NCBI GenBank assembly: GCA_034211175.1
Contig: JAXHUH010000331.1
Span: 1-14,279, forward strand
Direction of reading: 5' to 3'
DNA: 14,279 bases
From: JAXHUH01 sp034211175
GTDB taxonomy: Bacteria > Actinomycetota > Acidimicrobiia > Acidimicrobiales > CAIXPF01
Part shown: positions 7,543 to 13,896 of the stretch, piece after piece
Layout: every line of letters begins with the position of its first letter
How positions within the stretch are numbered: position 1 is the first letter of the stretch
Translations under genes and position numbers: made by a program
Notes under the pieces: generated by a model
The model's input: the letters and a program-made list of their open reading frames with translations, nothing else
Database searches by the model: none
What the model was told of the DNA's origin: nothing

Positions 7543-7569
7543 GGGAGAAACGAGACCGACGGTTTCCCC
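7543..7569 (+). terminator. Hairpin after the acyl-CoA synthetase gene
   Basis: GGGAGAAAC (7543-7551) can pair with GTTTCCCC (from 7562) as eight base pairs with one bulged A around a ten-base loop. It lies in the 215-base gap between the synthetase and the CAP gene. It could end the upstream transcript or act in the regulation of the next gene; there is no T tract. Confidence 0.35.
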
Positions 7570-7593
7570 AGCGGGCGGGACGGGGCCCGGACG

Positions 7594-7599
7594 TACGCT
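7594..7599 (+). promoter_or_regulatory. Possible -10 box upstream of the CAP-domain gene
   Basis: TACGCT followed by CGTCGC. Nearly the same string, TATGCTCGTCGC, stands upstream of the NYN gene at 9481. No good -35 is visible. If used, it would give a leader of roughly 70 bases before the proposed CTG start. Confidence 0.3.
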
Positions 7600-7674
7600 C
7601 GTCGCCTGGCGCACCCGGGCCCATCCGCCGGGCGCGCCGGCCGCCGCCCACCGATCCGAACCCTGGAGCCGTCC

Positions 7675-8628
7675 CTGCCCCGGACCGCGCGCGCCCTGGC
7701 CGCCGCCGGCCTCGCACTCCTGTGCCTGCTCGCCACGCTCCTCACCGTGCCCGCCGCGCCGGCGGGTGCCACGCGCCGCTCGCAGGAGCGGGAGCGCACC
7801 GGGGGCGAGCGGGTGGCCGACGCGCTCGTCGAGCTCCACCGCGAGCACCGGCGCGACCTCGGGCTGGGCGCGCTCCGGGTCGACCCCGGGATCTCCGGCG
7901 TGGCGGCCAACACGGCCTCGGTGCTCGCGTGGCGCACCGGGACGCTGGTCCACCGCCGCGCCGCGCTCGGGGCCGGCGTCGGCCACGACTGGCCCGAGCA
8001 GCTCTGGAAGTGCGGCCTCGGGCCGGTCGCCGAGAACCTGGCGTGGCGGTCCGAGCCCGGGGCCACACCGGAGGAGGTGGCCGCCGGGATCTTCGGGCAG
8101 TGGCTGTCGTCGCCGCCGCACCGCGAGGTGATCGAGACCCCCGGCTACACCACCCTCGGGATCGGCGTGGAGCCCGACGCCCGCGGTCGGTGGTGGGCGG
8201 TGGCCCACTTCGCCCGCCTCGGCCGGACCCGGTGCCCGGCGGGGGCGCTGACGGTCGAGGTCGGGCCGGCGGCCGTGGCGGTGGACGGGACGATCGGGGC
8301 GATCGTTCGGCTCCACAACGTCGGCCCGGCGCCGGCGGAGGACGCCCACGTCCGTGTGCTGGTCGAGGGCGCCGTGGTCGCGGCCTCGTCGCCGTCCGCC
8401 GGCCGGCTCGACCATGCCGTCGACCGCGCCGCCGCGCTGGTGTGGACGGTCGGTGACGTCGGGCCGGGTGCGCACACCGAGCTGCGGCTGCACCTGGTCG
8501 CCACCGGGCCGGGACCGGTCCGGGTGACGGTCGAGAGCGCCCGCAGCGACTGGTCGAGCGCGCCCGGGCGCCCGGCCGCCGCGGCCACGCTCGGGCCCAC
8601 CGACGGGTGGGTCCGCGCCGACCGATGA
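7675..8628 (+). CDS. Secreted CAP (SCP/PR1)-domain protein with C-terminal Ig-like domain, probable CTG start
   Basis: About 317 residues. A clear signal peptide (RTAR, then a Leu/Ala-rich core, AAPAGA near residue 32) requires a start before about 7690, yet there is no ATG, GTG or TTG in any plus frame between 7460 and 7711. CTG 7675 is in frame and has GGAG (7665-7668) six bases upstream, so I take it as the start; CTG 7663 is an alternative. The CAP domain (about 45-182) has H104 in GHDWPEQLWKCG, E120-N121-L-A, and H149 in SPPH, matching the conserved cavity residues, and ends GIGVE...WWAVAHFAR. The C-terminal part (about 190-310) looks like a CARDB/DUF11-type beta sandwich (VRLHNVGPAPAEDAHVRVLV). 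CAP proteins are secreted with varied, often unknown roles. MenG follows 38 bases later. Confidence 0.82.
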   Translation: MPRTARALAAAGLALLCLLATLLTVPAAPAGATRRSQERERTGGERVADALVELHREHRRDLGLGALRVDPGISGVAANTASVLAWRTGTLVHRRAALGAGVGHDWPEQLWKCGLGPVAENLAWRSEPGATPEEVAAGIFGQWLSSPPHREVIETPGYTTLGIGVEPDARGRWWAVAHFARLGRTRCPAGALTVEVGPAAVAVDGTIGAIVRLHNVGPAPAEDAHVRVLVEGAVVAASSPSAGRLDHAVDRAAALVWTVGDVGPGAHTELRLHLVATGPGPVRVTVESARSDWSSAPGRPAAAATLGPTDGWVRADR

Positions 8629-8666
8629 TGCCTTCGGGCCCGCGACGACGCAGACTCGTTGCCGCC

Positions 8667-9383
8667 ATGACCAACGAGACGACCAACGAGACCGAGCAGC
8701 TGCCCACCGGGGCCGACAAGGTCGTCGCCGTGCAGTCGATGTTCGACCGCATCGCGCCCCGCTACGACGTCGTCAACCGCATCATGACGTTCCGCATGGA
8801 CGTCGGTTGGCGCAGGCGGACGGTGCGTGAGCTCGGGCTGGCCCCGGGCTCGCTCGTCGTCGACCTCGCCTGCGGGACGGGCGACCTCATCGCCGACCTC
8901 CACCGCCACGGCTACGCGGCGATCGGCGCCGACCTCTCGCACGGGATGTTGGCCCACGCCACGGTCGACGCACCGCTGGTCCAGGCGGACGGGCTGCGGC
9001 TCCCGCTCGGTGACGGCTCCGTCGACGGGTTGACCTGCGGGTTCGCGCTCCGCAACGTCGTCGACCTGGCCGCGTGCCTCAACGAGATCGGCCGCATCGT
9101 GCGACCGGGTGGGCGCATCGGCCTGCTCGAGGTGGCCCAGCCGTCGAACCCGATCATGCGGTTCGGCCACGGCATCTACTTCGGCCGCGTCGTCCCGCTC
9201 GTCGGCGCCGCGCTCAGCGACGGTGCGGCCTACCGCTACCTGCCCCGGTCGGTCGCGTACCTGCCGCCGACCGACGAGCTGCTCGGCCTCGTCGGCGCCG
9301 CCGGGTTCGAGGCGGTCAGGCGGGACGAGCTGACGGGTGGCATCGCGCAGCTCATCACCGCCACGCGCCGTGCGGCGGGGTGA
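8667..9383 (+). CDS. menG: Demethylmenaquinone methyltransferase (MenG/UbiE family)
   Basis: A 238-residue SAM-dependent C-methyltransferase. It should methylate demethylmenaquinone to menaquinone, the last step of vitamin K2 synthesis, at the inner face of the membrane. Seen: FDRIAPRYDVVNRIMTFRMD...WRR (26-50, UbiE signature 1), SAM motif I VVDLACGTGD (64-73), acidic D89, CGFALRNV (124-131) and RIVRPGGRIGLLEVAQPSNP (about 143-162, signature 2). The length is normal for the family. ATG 8667 is chosen because upstream in-frame residues (Arg/Pro-rich) are not family-like. The N-terminus MTNETTNETE comes from a 12-base tandem duplication. No other men gene lies in the window. UbiE of ubiquinone makers is the alternative, but an actinobacterium would make menaquinone. 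Confidence 0.93.
   Translation: MTNETTNETEQLPTGADKVVAVQSMFDRIAPRYDVVNRIMTFRMDVGWRRRTVRELGLAPGSLVVDLACGTGDLIADLHRHGYAAIGADLSHGMLAHATVDAPLVQADGLRLPLGDGSVDGLTCGFALRNVVDLAACLNEIGRIVRPGGRIGLLEVAQPSNPIMRFGHGIYFGRVVPLVGAALSDGAAYRYLPRSVAYLPPTDELLGLVGAAGFEAVRRDELTGGIAQLITATRRAAG
8669..8692 (+). repeat. 12-bp tandem duplication at the start of menG
   Basis: GACCAACGAGAC occurs twice, back to back (8669-8680 and 8681-8692), giving the repeated TNET in the poorly conserved N-terminus. It keeps the frame and so is probably harmless. Confidence 0.8.
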
Positions 9384-9431
9384 ACGACGCCCAGGATCCG
9401 GCACCGCCACGAGCGGCGCGAGACGACGCGC

Positions 9432-9464
9432 GTTCGACCACCTGGGGACCGGTAGGTGGTGAAC
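9432..9464 (+). terminator. Long inverted repeat after menG, terminator or operator
   Basis: GTTC-g-ACCACCT (9432-9443) pairs with AGGTGGTGAAC (9454-9464): eleven base pairs with one bulged G and a ten-base loop. It starts about 50 bases after the menG stop and ends 16 bases before the TATGCT box of the NYN gene, so its right arm covers the expected -35 position. There is no T tract. It may end menG transcription, bind a regulator, or both. Confidence 0.45.
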
Positions 9465-9486
9465 CGTCCTGAACTGCCCGTATGCT
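9459..9486 (+). promoter_or_regulatory. Possible promoter of the NYN/OST-HTH gene
   Basis: GTGAAC (9459-9464, weak -35), 16 bases, TATGCT (9481-9486, -10-like). Transcription from here would leave a 5' leader of about 90 bases before ATG 9584. I do not recognise a riboswitch in that leader. Confidence 0.35.
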
Positions 9487-9583
9487 CGTCGCGATACGGC
9501 GGTGCCGTGAGGCTATCCAACCACACCCCGCGCGTGGCGCCCCAGTCAAGCCGTAGCGCGTCGACCGAAGGGCGGTGACAGGG

Positions 9584-10756
9584 ATGCAGAGCACATCTTC
9601 GACCACGCGTCTCCTCCTGTGGGACGCACCCGACATGGACAAGCGCCTGTCCGAGGTGATCGGCACCGAGCCGGGCCTCACGACGCGCCCGATCATGGAG
9701 GCCGTGTACCTGTGGCTCCTGCGTCGGTGCACGTCCGGCCAGGACGCCGACGCACTCCTGTGCACCACGGTCCTCGAGGGCAGCGAGGACATCGCGACCC
9801 CGTCGATCACCCGGCTCCGCAACGCCGGCTTCGCGGTCATGGTCAAGCCCCAGCGGTCCCGCACGGGCACGGTCGACTTCACCGGTGACATCCTCGCCCG
9901 CATCGACGAGCTGCACGGCAGTGGTCGTCTCGCCGAGGTGATCGTGGCGTCCCACGACGGTGCGGCGTTCGCCGACCGCCTCGAGGAGCTCGCCGGCTCC
10001 GGCGTCTCGGTGGCCGTCCTCGGCTTCCGCGAGAAGGCCGGCTACGCGGCGCACAGCCGATCGGTCGAGTTCATCGACCTCGAGGACGTGCCGAACGTGT
10101 TCGCGCAGGAGCTGCCGCGCACCAACCTGTTCGACCTGCCGTCCGAGGGCAAGGTCCTCCAGCCGCTGCGCCGGCCCCGCCTCAACGACTTCTCCCCGGA
10201 GCCGGCCCGCCCGCCGGCGGCGACCCCCGCCGCGGCACCGACGACCCCGCCCCCGGCGGCTCCGACCCCGACGGCGGCCAGCCCCAACGGTGGTGGGCTC
10301 GGGCAGGCGAGCGCACCGACGCCGGCGTTCTCGCCTCCCCCGTCGCCGCCGCCGGCCAGCACGCCGGCGCCGTCGATGTCGCCCCCGCCCGACGTGTCGT
10401 CGGGCATCGAGGACGAGCCGGAGCCGGCCCCGTCGGCCGATGCCGGCCCGACCCGCAGCGAGGTGCTCGACGCCATCGTCGAGCTGGTCCGCGACCGGGG
10501 CTCGCAGGGCGTCGCCATCGACGACCTCGGCGCCGAGCTCGACCAGCGCATCGTCGGCTTCGAGCCGGAGGGCGCCGGGTTCGGCTCCATCGACGAGCTG
10601 GCCGACGTCGCCGCCCGCGAGCGGGGCCTGCGGGTCGATCCCAACGCCATCGGCGGCGCACGGCTGCGGCCGGGCGGCAACTCGCTCGACGAGCTGCTCT
10701 CCGGCATCCGGCCGACCTCGCCGGGGTCGCCGACCCCGCCCTCCGGCCTGGGCTGA
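9584..10756 (+). CDS. NYN-type (PIN-like) predicted ribonuclease with C-terminal OST-HTH/LOTUS-like domain
   Basis: A 390-residue protein. Residues 8-170 look like a NYN domain: LLLWDAPDMD (D14, D17, D19), a middle acidic site VDFTGD (D98, D102) and VIVASHDGAAF (D125), which corresponds to the SGDGDF motif of the family. These Asp residues would bind metal for RNA cleavage. The usual DAPNMD is DAPDMD here. Residues 205-285 are a Pro/Ala-rich linker. Residues 291-353 (SEVLDAIVELV...DDLGAELDQRIVGFEPEGAGFGSIDELAD) fit the OST-HTH/LOTUS pattern, a predicted RNA-binding module known to pair with NYN nucleases. ATG 9584 is preferred, but GTG 9575, with AAGGG closer upstream, is possible. It stands alone, with its own predicted promoter. 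The target RNA is unknown. Confidence 0.75.
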   Translation: MQSTSSTTRLLLWDAPDMDKRLSEVIGTEPGLTTRPIMEAVYLWLLRRCTSGQDADALLCTTVLEGSEDIATPSITRLRNAGFAVMVKPQRSRTGTVDFTGDILARIDELHGSGRLAEVIVASHDGAAFADRLEELAGSGVSVAVLGFREKAGYAAHSRSVEFIDLEDVPNVFAQELPRTNLFDLPSEGKVLQPLRRPRLNDFSPEPARPPAATPAAAPTTPPPAAPTPTAASPNGGGLGQASAPTPAFSPPPSPPPASTPAPSMSPPPDVSSGIEDEPEPAPSADAGPTRSEVLDAIVELVRDRGSQGVAIDDLGAELDQRIVGFEPEGAGFGSIDELADVAARERGLRVDPNAIGGARLRPGGNSLDELLSGIRPTSPGSPTPPSGLG

Positions 10757-10795
10757 GCCCCGGCGCGCGGCGCCGACCGACACGCACCATCCGAT

Positions 10796-10821
10796 CGGCG
10801 CGGGCCGGCCGGCCCACGCGC
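10796..10821. terminator. GC palindrome between convergent NYN and surface-protein genes
   Basis: GGGCCGGCCGGCCC (10802-10815) is a perfect 14-bp palindrome, extended by GCGC (10798-10801) pairing with GCGC (10818-10821) across a two-base bulge. It lies between convergent stops and could end transcription from both sides. A 20-base stretch containing it (10796-10815) recurs exactly at 12606-12625. Confidence 0.45.
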
Positions 10822-10895
10822 ACGATGACCGTCGCAGGTCGGGCCCGCCCGGCAACGACGGTCGCCGTCCGACCCGGTCGACCACCGGTGCCGAC

Positions 10896-10907
10896 GGTGC
10901 CGGCACC
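10896..10907 (-). terminator. Palindrome just after the surface-protein gene
   Basis: GGTGCCGGCACC is a perfect 12-bp palindrome eight bases beyond the stop of the minus-strand surface-protein gene. It is a candidate U-less terminator hairpin for that gene. Confidence 0.4.
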
Positions 10908-10915
10908 TGCGCCGC

Positions 10916-12310
10916 TCAGGCGAACCAGCCGAGCAGCTCCACCTGCGCCGAGCCACCGTCGATGCCGCTGTGCACCAGCGCACGCTGGTCCTCGTCGAGG
11001 TCCACGATCACGAGCCCGGACACGATCGATCCGGCCTCGGTGGCGATGACGCCGCTGCCGGCGCCGGACGTGGCCGCGGCACCGATCGAGAGGGACGGCG
11101 TGCCGGTGTCGTCGATCCGGTTCACGACGGTCACCGAGAGCACCGCGGCGTACGCATCGCTCGGCGCGCCGGCGGCGCCCAGGTCGAGCTCGACGACCGC
11201 GCCCTCGGTGAGCGGGCCGCGGTAGGGCCCGGTGTCTCCCGTCGTGTCGAGCACCACCGTCGGGGCCACCGGGGTGAACGCCCCCGGCGCACCGGCCTGG
11301 CGGGGCGTCAGCAGGCCGTAGACGTCCATGACCACGTGGACGGGCGAGCCGTCGACCACGAGCTCGAACGCGCCGTCGTCGAGCGGCGCGACGACCATGG
11401 TGACCTCCGAGCGGTCGGCACGGTAGGCAACGGGGGCCGACGCGCCGTCACTCGATGCGAGCGTCACCGAGCCCCGTCCCTCGTCCGCCAGGGCGATGAC
11501 GCCGGCGACCACGTGGGTGGCGCGCTCGGAGCCGTCCAGGCCCAGCTCCGGGAGGCTCACGGGCACCCGCCCGGTCGCCAGTGCGTCGGCGCCGCCGGTG
11601 CGGGTGTCGAGCAGGCGCGGACGGGGATCGGGCTCGAACGCACCGCCGGGCCGGCCGCCGAGGCTGCCGAACCATCCGGTGAGGCGGACGCGCAGCGCGG
11701 CGCCGGTGGACGTGGCGACCGGCAGGTCGTCGTCGCCCACCGGGACGAGGAACGACAGCGAGGTCGTGCCCGGCCGGTGGGCCTCGTCGACGCCGCCGAT
11801 CGTCACCGTGCCGGCGTCCGGGGCGTCGAGGACGGTGACGTTCAACAGGACGGCGAGCGCGCCCTGCTGCGTGATCCGGTCGATCTGCTCGACGGCGACG
11901 GCGAGCTCGTCCGACCCCTCGTCATCTCCGTCGGCGCCGTCGTCGCTCCCGTCCCCGTCGTCGGTCTCGTCGGAGTCCTGGTCGTCGCCGTCGTCAGCGT
12001 CGTCGGCGTCGGCGTCGGCGGCGTCGTCGGCGTCGGCGGCGTCGTCGGCGCCATCGCCTGACGAGTCGAGGACGATGACCGGGACCTCGATGTCGTGGTA
12101 GCCGGCGGCGCTCACGACCTCGGCGTCCTCCTCACCCGCAGGGGCGAGCGAGGCGTCGGCCTCGGTGACGGGTGGGGCGAGCTCGGGGGCGGTGACCTCG
12201 GGAGGTTCGTCGAGCGTCTGCACGGCGACGAGACCCACGGCGCCGATGATCACCACCGGCAGGAGGATCGCCAGGACCGTCGTCAGGCCGTGATCGAGGT
12301 CGAACCGCAC
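10916..12310 (-). CDS. Membrane-anchored surface protein with Asp-rich segment and degenerate RLLDTR-type repeats
   Basis: A 464-residue protein. A hydrophobic helix (about 10-31) near the N-terminus acts as an anchor or uncleaved signal. Residues 84-134 are almost only Asp, Ala, Gly and Ser. The rest contains three degenerate copies of an actinobacterial surface repeat. The second and clearest runs from RPRLLDTRTGG (about 230) to HVVMDVYGLL (about 325-334). The first is a C-terminal half (VLLNVTVLDAPDAGTVTIGG to LTGWFGS), and the third runs from TVVLDTTG (351) to VELLGWFA (464). The repeat usually occurs in large secreted proteins of this phylum; its role is unknown. The GTG start at 12310 has AAGGA six bases upstream. 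A tandem-duplicated element lies further upstream. The Asp-rich part could bind calcium, but this is only a guess. Confidence 0.8.
   Translation of the reverse strand: MRFDLDHGLTTVLAILLPVVIIGAVGLVAVQTLDEPPEVTAPELAPPVTEADASLAPAGEEDAEVVSAAGYHDIEVPVIVLDSSGDGADDAADADDAADADADDADDGDDQDSDETDDGDGSDDGADGDDEGSDELAVAVEQIDRITQQGALAVLLNVTVLDAPDAGTVTIGGVDEAHRPGTTSLSFLVPVGDDDLPVATSTGAALRVRLTGWFGSLGGRPGGAFEPDPRPRLLDTRTGGADALATGRVPVSLPELGLDGSERATHVVAGVIALADEGRGSVTLASSDGASAPVAYRADRSEVTMVVAPLDDGAFELVVDGSPVHVVMDVYGLLTPRQAGAPGAFTPVAPTVVLDTTGDTGPYRGPLTEGAVVELDLGAAGAPSDAYAAVLSVTVVNRIDDTGTPSLSIGAAATSGAGSGVIATEAGSIVSGLVIVDLDEDQRALVHSGIDGGSAQVELLGWFA
11992..12059 (-). repeat. GTCGTC/GTCGGC simple repeat coding for the Asp-rich segment
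   Basis: On the plus strand this stretch is built almost only from GTC and GGC/GTCGGC units, which read on the minus strand as runs of Asp and Ala codons. Such a run may change length by slippage. Confidence 0.7.
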
Positions 12311-12345
12311 TCCCCATCCTTCACCGCGTCATTCGATCTCATCGC

Positions 12346-12401
12346 GATCGTACGTCGCACGGGATCGAAGACCGATCGTACGCCGCACGGGACCGAAGAC
12401 C
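12346..12401. repeat. 28-bp tandem direct repeat upstream of the surface-protein gene
   Basis: Two adjacent 28-base units (12346-12373 and 12374-12401) differ at only two positions. Each unit contains CGTACGATC on the minus strand, that is a TACGAT -10-like box at 12352-12347 and at 12380-12375. The nearer box lies 36 bases before the GTG start of the surface-protein gene. No good -35 is visible. This looks like a duplicated promoter or operator. Confidence 0.7.
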
Positions 12402-12605
12402 TAGCCCCCATGTTGCGTGGCCACCCCAGATCGGCATCGACGACCGCCGCGGATGCGGGCGCGGTCGCCGACGGCCGAGAACCCGCTGAACAGGGCAAAC
12501 GGCGCGATGTCGAGGTCGTGGCCCGGGCGGTGGGCGGTTGCCGCGGAGAACGAACGGTGATCGGTCGGCGGGCCGGGGCCGACGTGGCGGCGGGGGGACG
12601 GGCGC

Positions 12606-12625
12606 CGGCGCGGGCCGGCCGGCCC
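12606..12625 (-). terminator. GC palindrome directly after the epimerase gene
   Basis: The perfect palindrome GGGCCGGCCGGCCC (12612-12625) starts two bases beyond the epimerase stop codon in its direction of transcription. The 20 bases 12606-12625 are identical to 10796-10815, which also lie in a post-stop position. It is a candidate U-less terminator. Confidence 0.45.
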
Positions 12626-12627
12626 CC

Positions 12628-13599
12628 TCAGCCGACCGACGAGACGGCGTCGATCGGCAGCGGCGCCTCGACGGCACCGGTGCGGAACCAGCGAACGGTG
12701 CGGGCGATGCCGTCGGCCAGCGGCACCGGCGCCGCGTCGGGGAACAGCTCCCCGAGGCGGCGGCCGTCGGCCTGTGAGTGGCGCACGTCGCCGGTGCGGG
12801 CCTCGGCCCACTCCACCGGTGGGGTCACGCCGAGGGCGGCGGCGATCGCCGCCCGCACCTCGAGCAGGTCGGCCCGTCGACCGAAGGCCAGGTTGACCGG
12901 CCCGGGCGTCGCCACCCGGCGGGTGACCGCGTCGGCGACGACGGCGGTGACCGAGTCCACGTAGGTGAAGTCGCGGGACTGGCGACCGTCGCCGTAGATG
13001 GTGACCGGCTCACCGTCGATGGCGGCCCGGATGAACTGGGGCACGACGGCGGCGTAGACGTGTCCGGCGGGCTGGAGCGGTCCGTAGACGTTGAAGAACC
13101 GGAACGCCAGGGTCGGCACGTCGAAGCAGTTGCCCGACGCCAGGGCCCACTGCTCCGCGGCGAGCTTGGACGCCGCGTACGGCGACATCGGCCGGGGGTC
13201 GAGCTGCTCGTGCTTGGGCAGCTCGGGGTTCGAGCCGTAGACCGACGACGACGAGGCCAGCACGAGGTGGGCGGCGCGACGGCGGCGGACCGCCTCGGCC
13301 ACGTTCACCGTGCCCGCAACGTTGACCCGGTGGGTCGCGGGCGGGTCGTCGATCGAGCGGGCGACCGATCCCCGGGCGGCGAGGTGGACGACGGCGTCGC
13401 CGGGCCGGACGATGTCGAGGAGGTCGTCGCTGCTGATGTCGGCCAGCACGAGGTCGACGTCGAGGCCGGCGAGGTTGGCGGCGTCGCCGGTGGAGAGGTC
13501 GTCGACGGCGACCACATGGTCGACGGCGGGCTCGGTGAGGAGGCGCCGGCACAGGTTCGCGCCGATGAAGCCCGCCCCGCCGGTAACGACCACGCGCAT
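12628..13599 (-). CDS. NAD-dependent epimerase/dehydratase (sugar-nucleotide epimerase family)
   Basis: A 323-residue extended short-chain dehydrogenase. Seen: the Rossmann motif TGGAGFIG (6-13), the acidic DDLSTGDAANL (33-43), VVHLAARGSV (70-79), the catalytic SSSSVYG (116-122) and Y141-x-x-x-K145, and RFFNVYGP (167-174) typical of UDP-sugar epimerases; QSRDFTYVDSV (207-217) binds substrate in relatives. The closest types are UDP-glucose or UDP-N-acetylglucosamine 4-epimerases (GalE/WbpP-like), but dTDP-glucose dehydratase-like relatives cannot be excluded. It would feed cell-surface polysaccharide synthesis. ATG 13599 follows GGAGG with eight or nine bases of spacing; this site lies in a perfect 12-bp palindrome. 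It has its own predicted promoter at 13662-13690. Confidence 0.9.
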   Translation of the reverse strand: MRVVVTGGAGFIGANLCRRLLTEPAVDHVVAVDDLSTGDAANLAGLDVDLVLADISSDDLLDIVRPGDAVVHLAARGSVARSIDDPPATHRVNVAGTVNVAEAVRRRRAAHLVLASSSSVYGSNPELPKHEQLDPRPMSPYAASKLAAEQWALASGNCFDVPTLAFRFFNVYGPLQPAGHVYAAVVPQFIRAAIDGEPVTIYGDGRQSRDFTYVDSVTAVVADAVTRRVATPGPVNLAFGRRADLLEVRAAIAAALGVTPPVEWAEARTGDVRHSQADGRRLGELFPDAAPVPLADGIARTVRWFRTGAVEAPLPIDAVSSVG

Positions 13600-13611
13600 G
13601 AGGGATCCCTC
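13600..13611 (-). promoter_or_regulatory. Palindrome overlapping the epimerase ribosome binding site
   Basis: GAGGGATCCCTC is a perfect 12-bp palindrome immediately before ATG 13599. The GAGG half is part of the GGAGG ribosome binding site, so a hairpin (four pairs, GATC loop) could hide it. It may also be chance. Confidence 0.4.
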
Positions 13612-13661
13612 CGAGGAGTTGGGAATTCCGCCGGCCCCACCTCCCCCGGGACCTGGTCGGC

Positions 13662-13690
13662 AATCTATCGGTGATCAGACCACCTGACAC
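13662..13690 (-). promoter_or_regulatory. Predicted promoter of the epimerase gene
   Basis: On the minus strand GTGTCA (13690-13685, four of six -35 matches), 17 bases, TAGATT (13667-13662, a good -10). Transcription would start about 55 bases before ATG 13599. The spacer contains TGATCA. Confidence 0.55.
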
Positions 13691-13820
13691 GGTGCTGTCG
13701 CCGCCGCATGTCACGTGGTGAACGCCCTCCGCAGACGGTAGGCGGGTGATTCCACCCCTGGCGTGAACGGGCGGTGGTGGAGTAGAAACTCTGCGTCACC
13801 AGAATGGAACGTACGAACGC

Positions 13821-13869
13821 ACCGGATGAGGGTTCCACTTCTCCGACCATCCGGTACCTTTCATCCGGA
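13821..13869 (+). promoter_or_regulatory. Inverted and direct CATCCGG repeats around a possible -10 box
   Basis: ACCGGATG (13821-13828) and CATCCGGT (13848-13855) form a perfect inverted repeat with a 19-base loop, and CATCCGGA follows at 13862-13869. TACCTT (13855-13860) between the two direct copies could be the -10 box of the secreted protein gene that starts at 13897. The arrangement suggests a regulator binding site at this promoter. Confidence 0.45.
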
Positions 13870-13896
13870 CACGCCGCGACCCACGAGCACCCGCCC

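Larger units (their letters stand above)
12311..12627. other. Intergenic region between epimerase and surface-protein genes
   Basis: 317 bases without a convincing gene. It holds, from the surface gene outward, its Shine-Dalgarno sequence, the 28-bp tandem repeat (12346-12401), about 200 bases in which I see nothing definite, and a GC palindrome (12612-12625) next to the epimerase stop. Open frames across it have no start signal or family-like sequence. Confidence 0.6.

Noticed and set aside
6406..7674. Plus-strand open frame running into the CAP protein from inside the acyl-CoA synthetase gene
   Set aside because: The extension overlaps the synthetase in another frame and is Arg/Pro/Gly-rich without domain features; the signal peptide shows that the true protein starts near 7675.
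8669..8692. Duplication at the start of menG as a functional element
   Set aside because: It keeps the frame in a non-conserved N-terminus and is most simply a neutral slippage event.
9493..9583. Riboswitch in the leader of the NYN gene
   Set aside because: Short complementary segments exist, but I could not match any known riboswitch core by eye; a covariance search would be needed.
11992..12059. CRISPR-like or phage repeat array
   Set aside because: It is a plain codon-level simple repeat inside a coding region, without spacers.
10970..12061. Plus-strand open frame of about 360 residues opposite the surface-protein gene
   Set aside because: Composition is typical of an antisense shadow, while the minus strand shows a start with ribosome binding site, an anchor helix and recognisable repeats.
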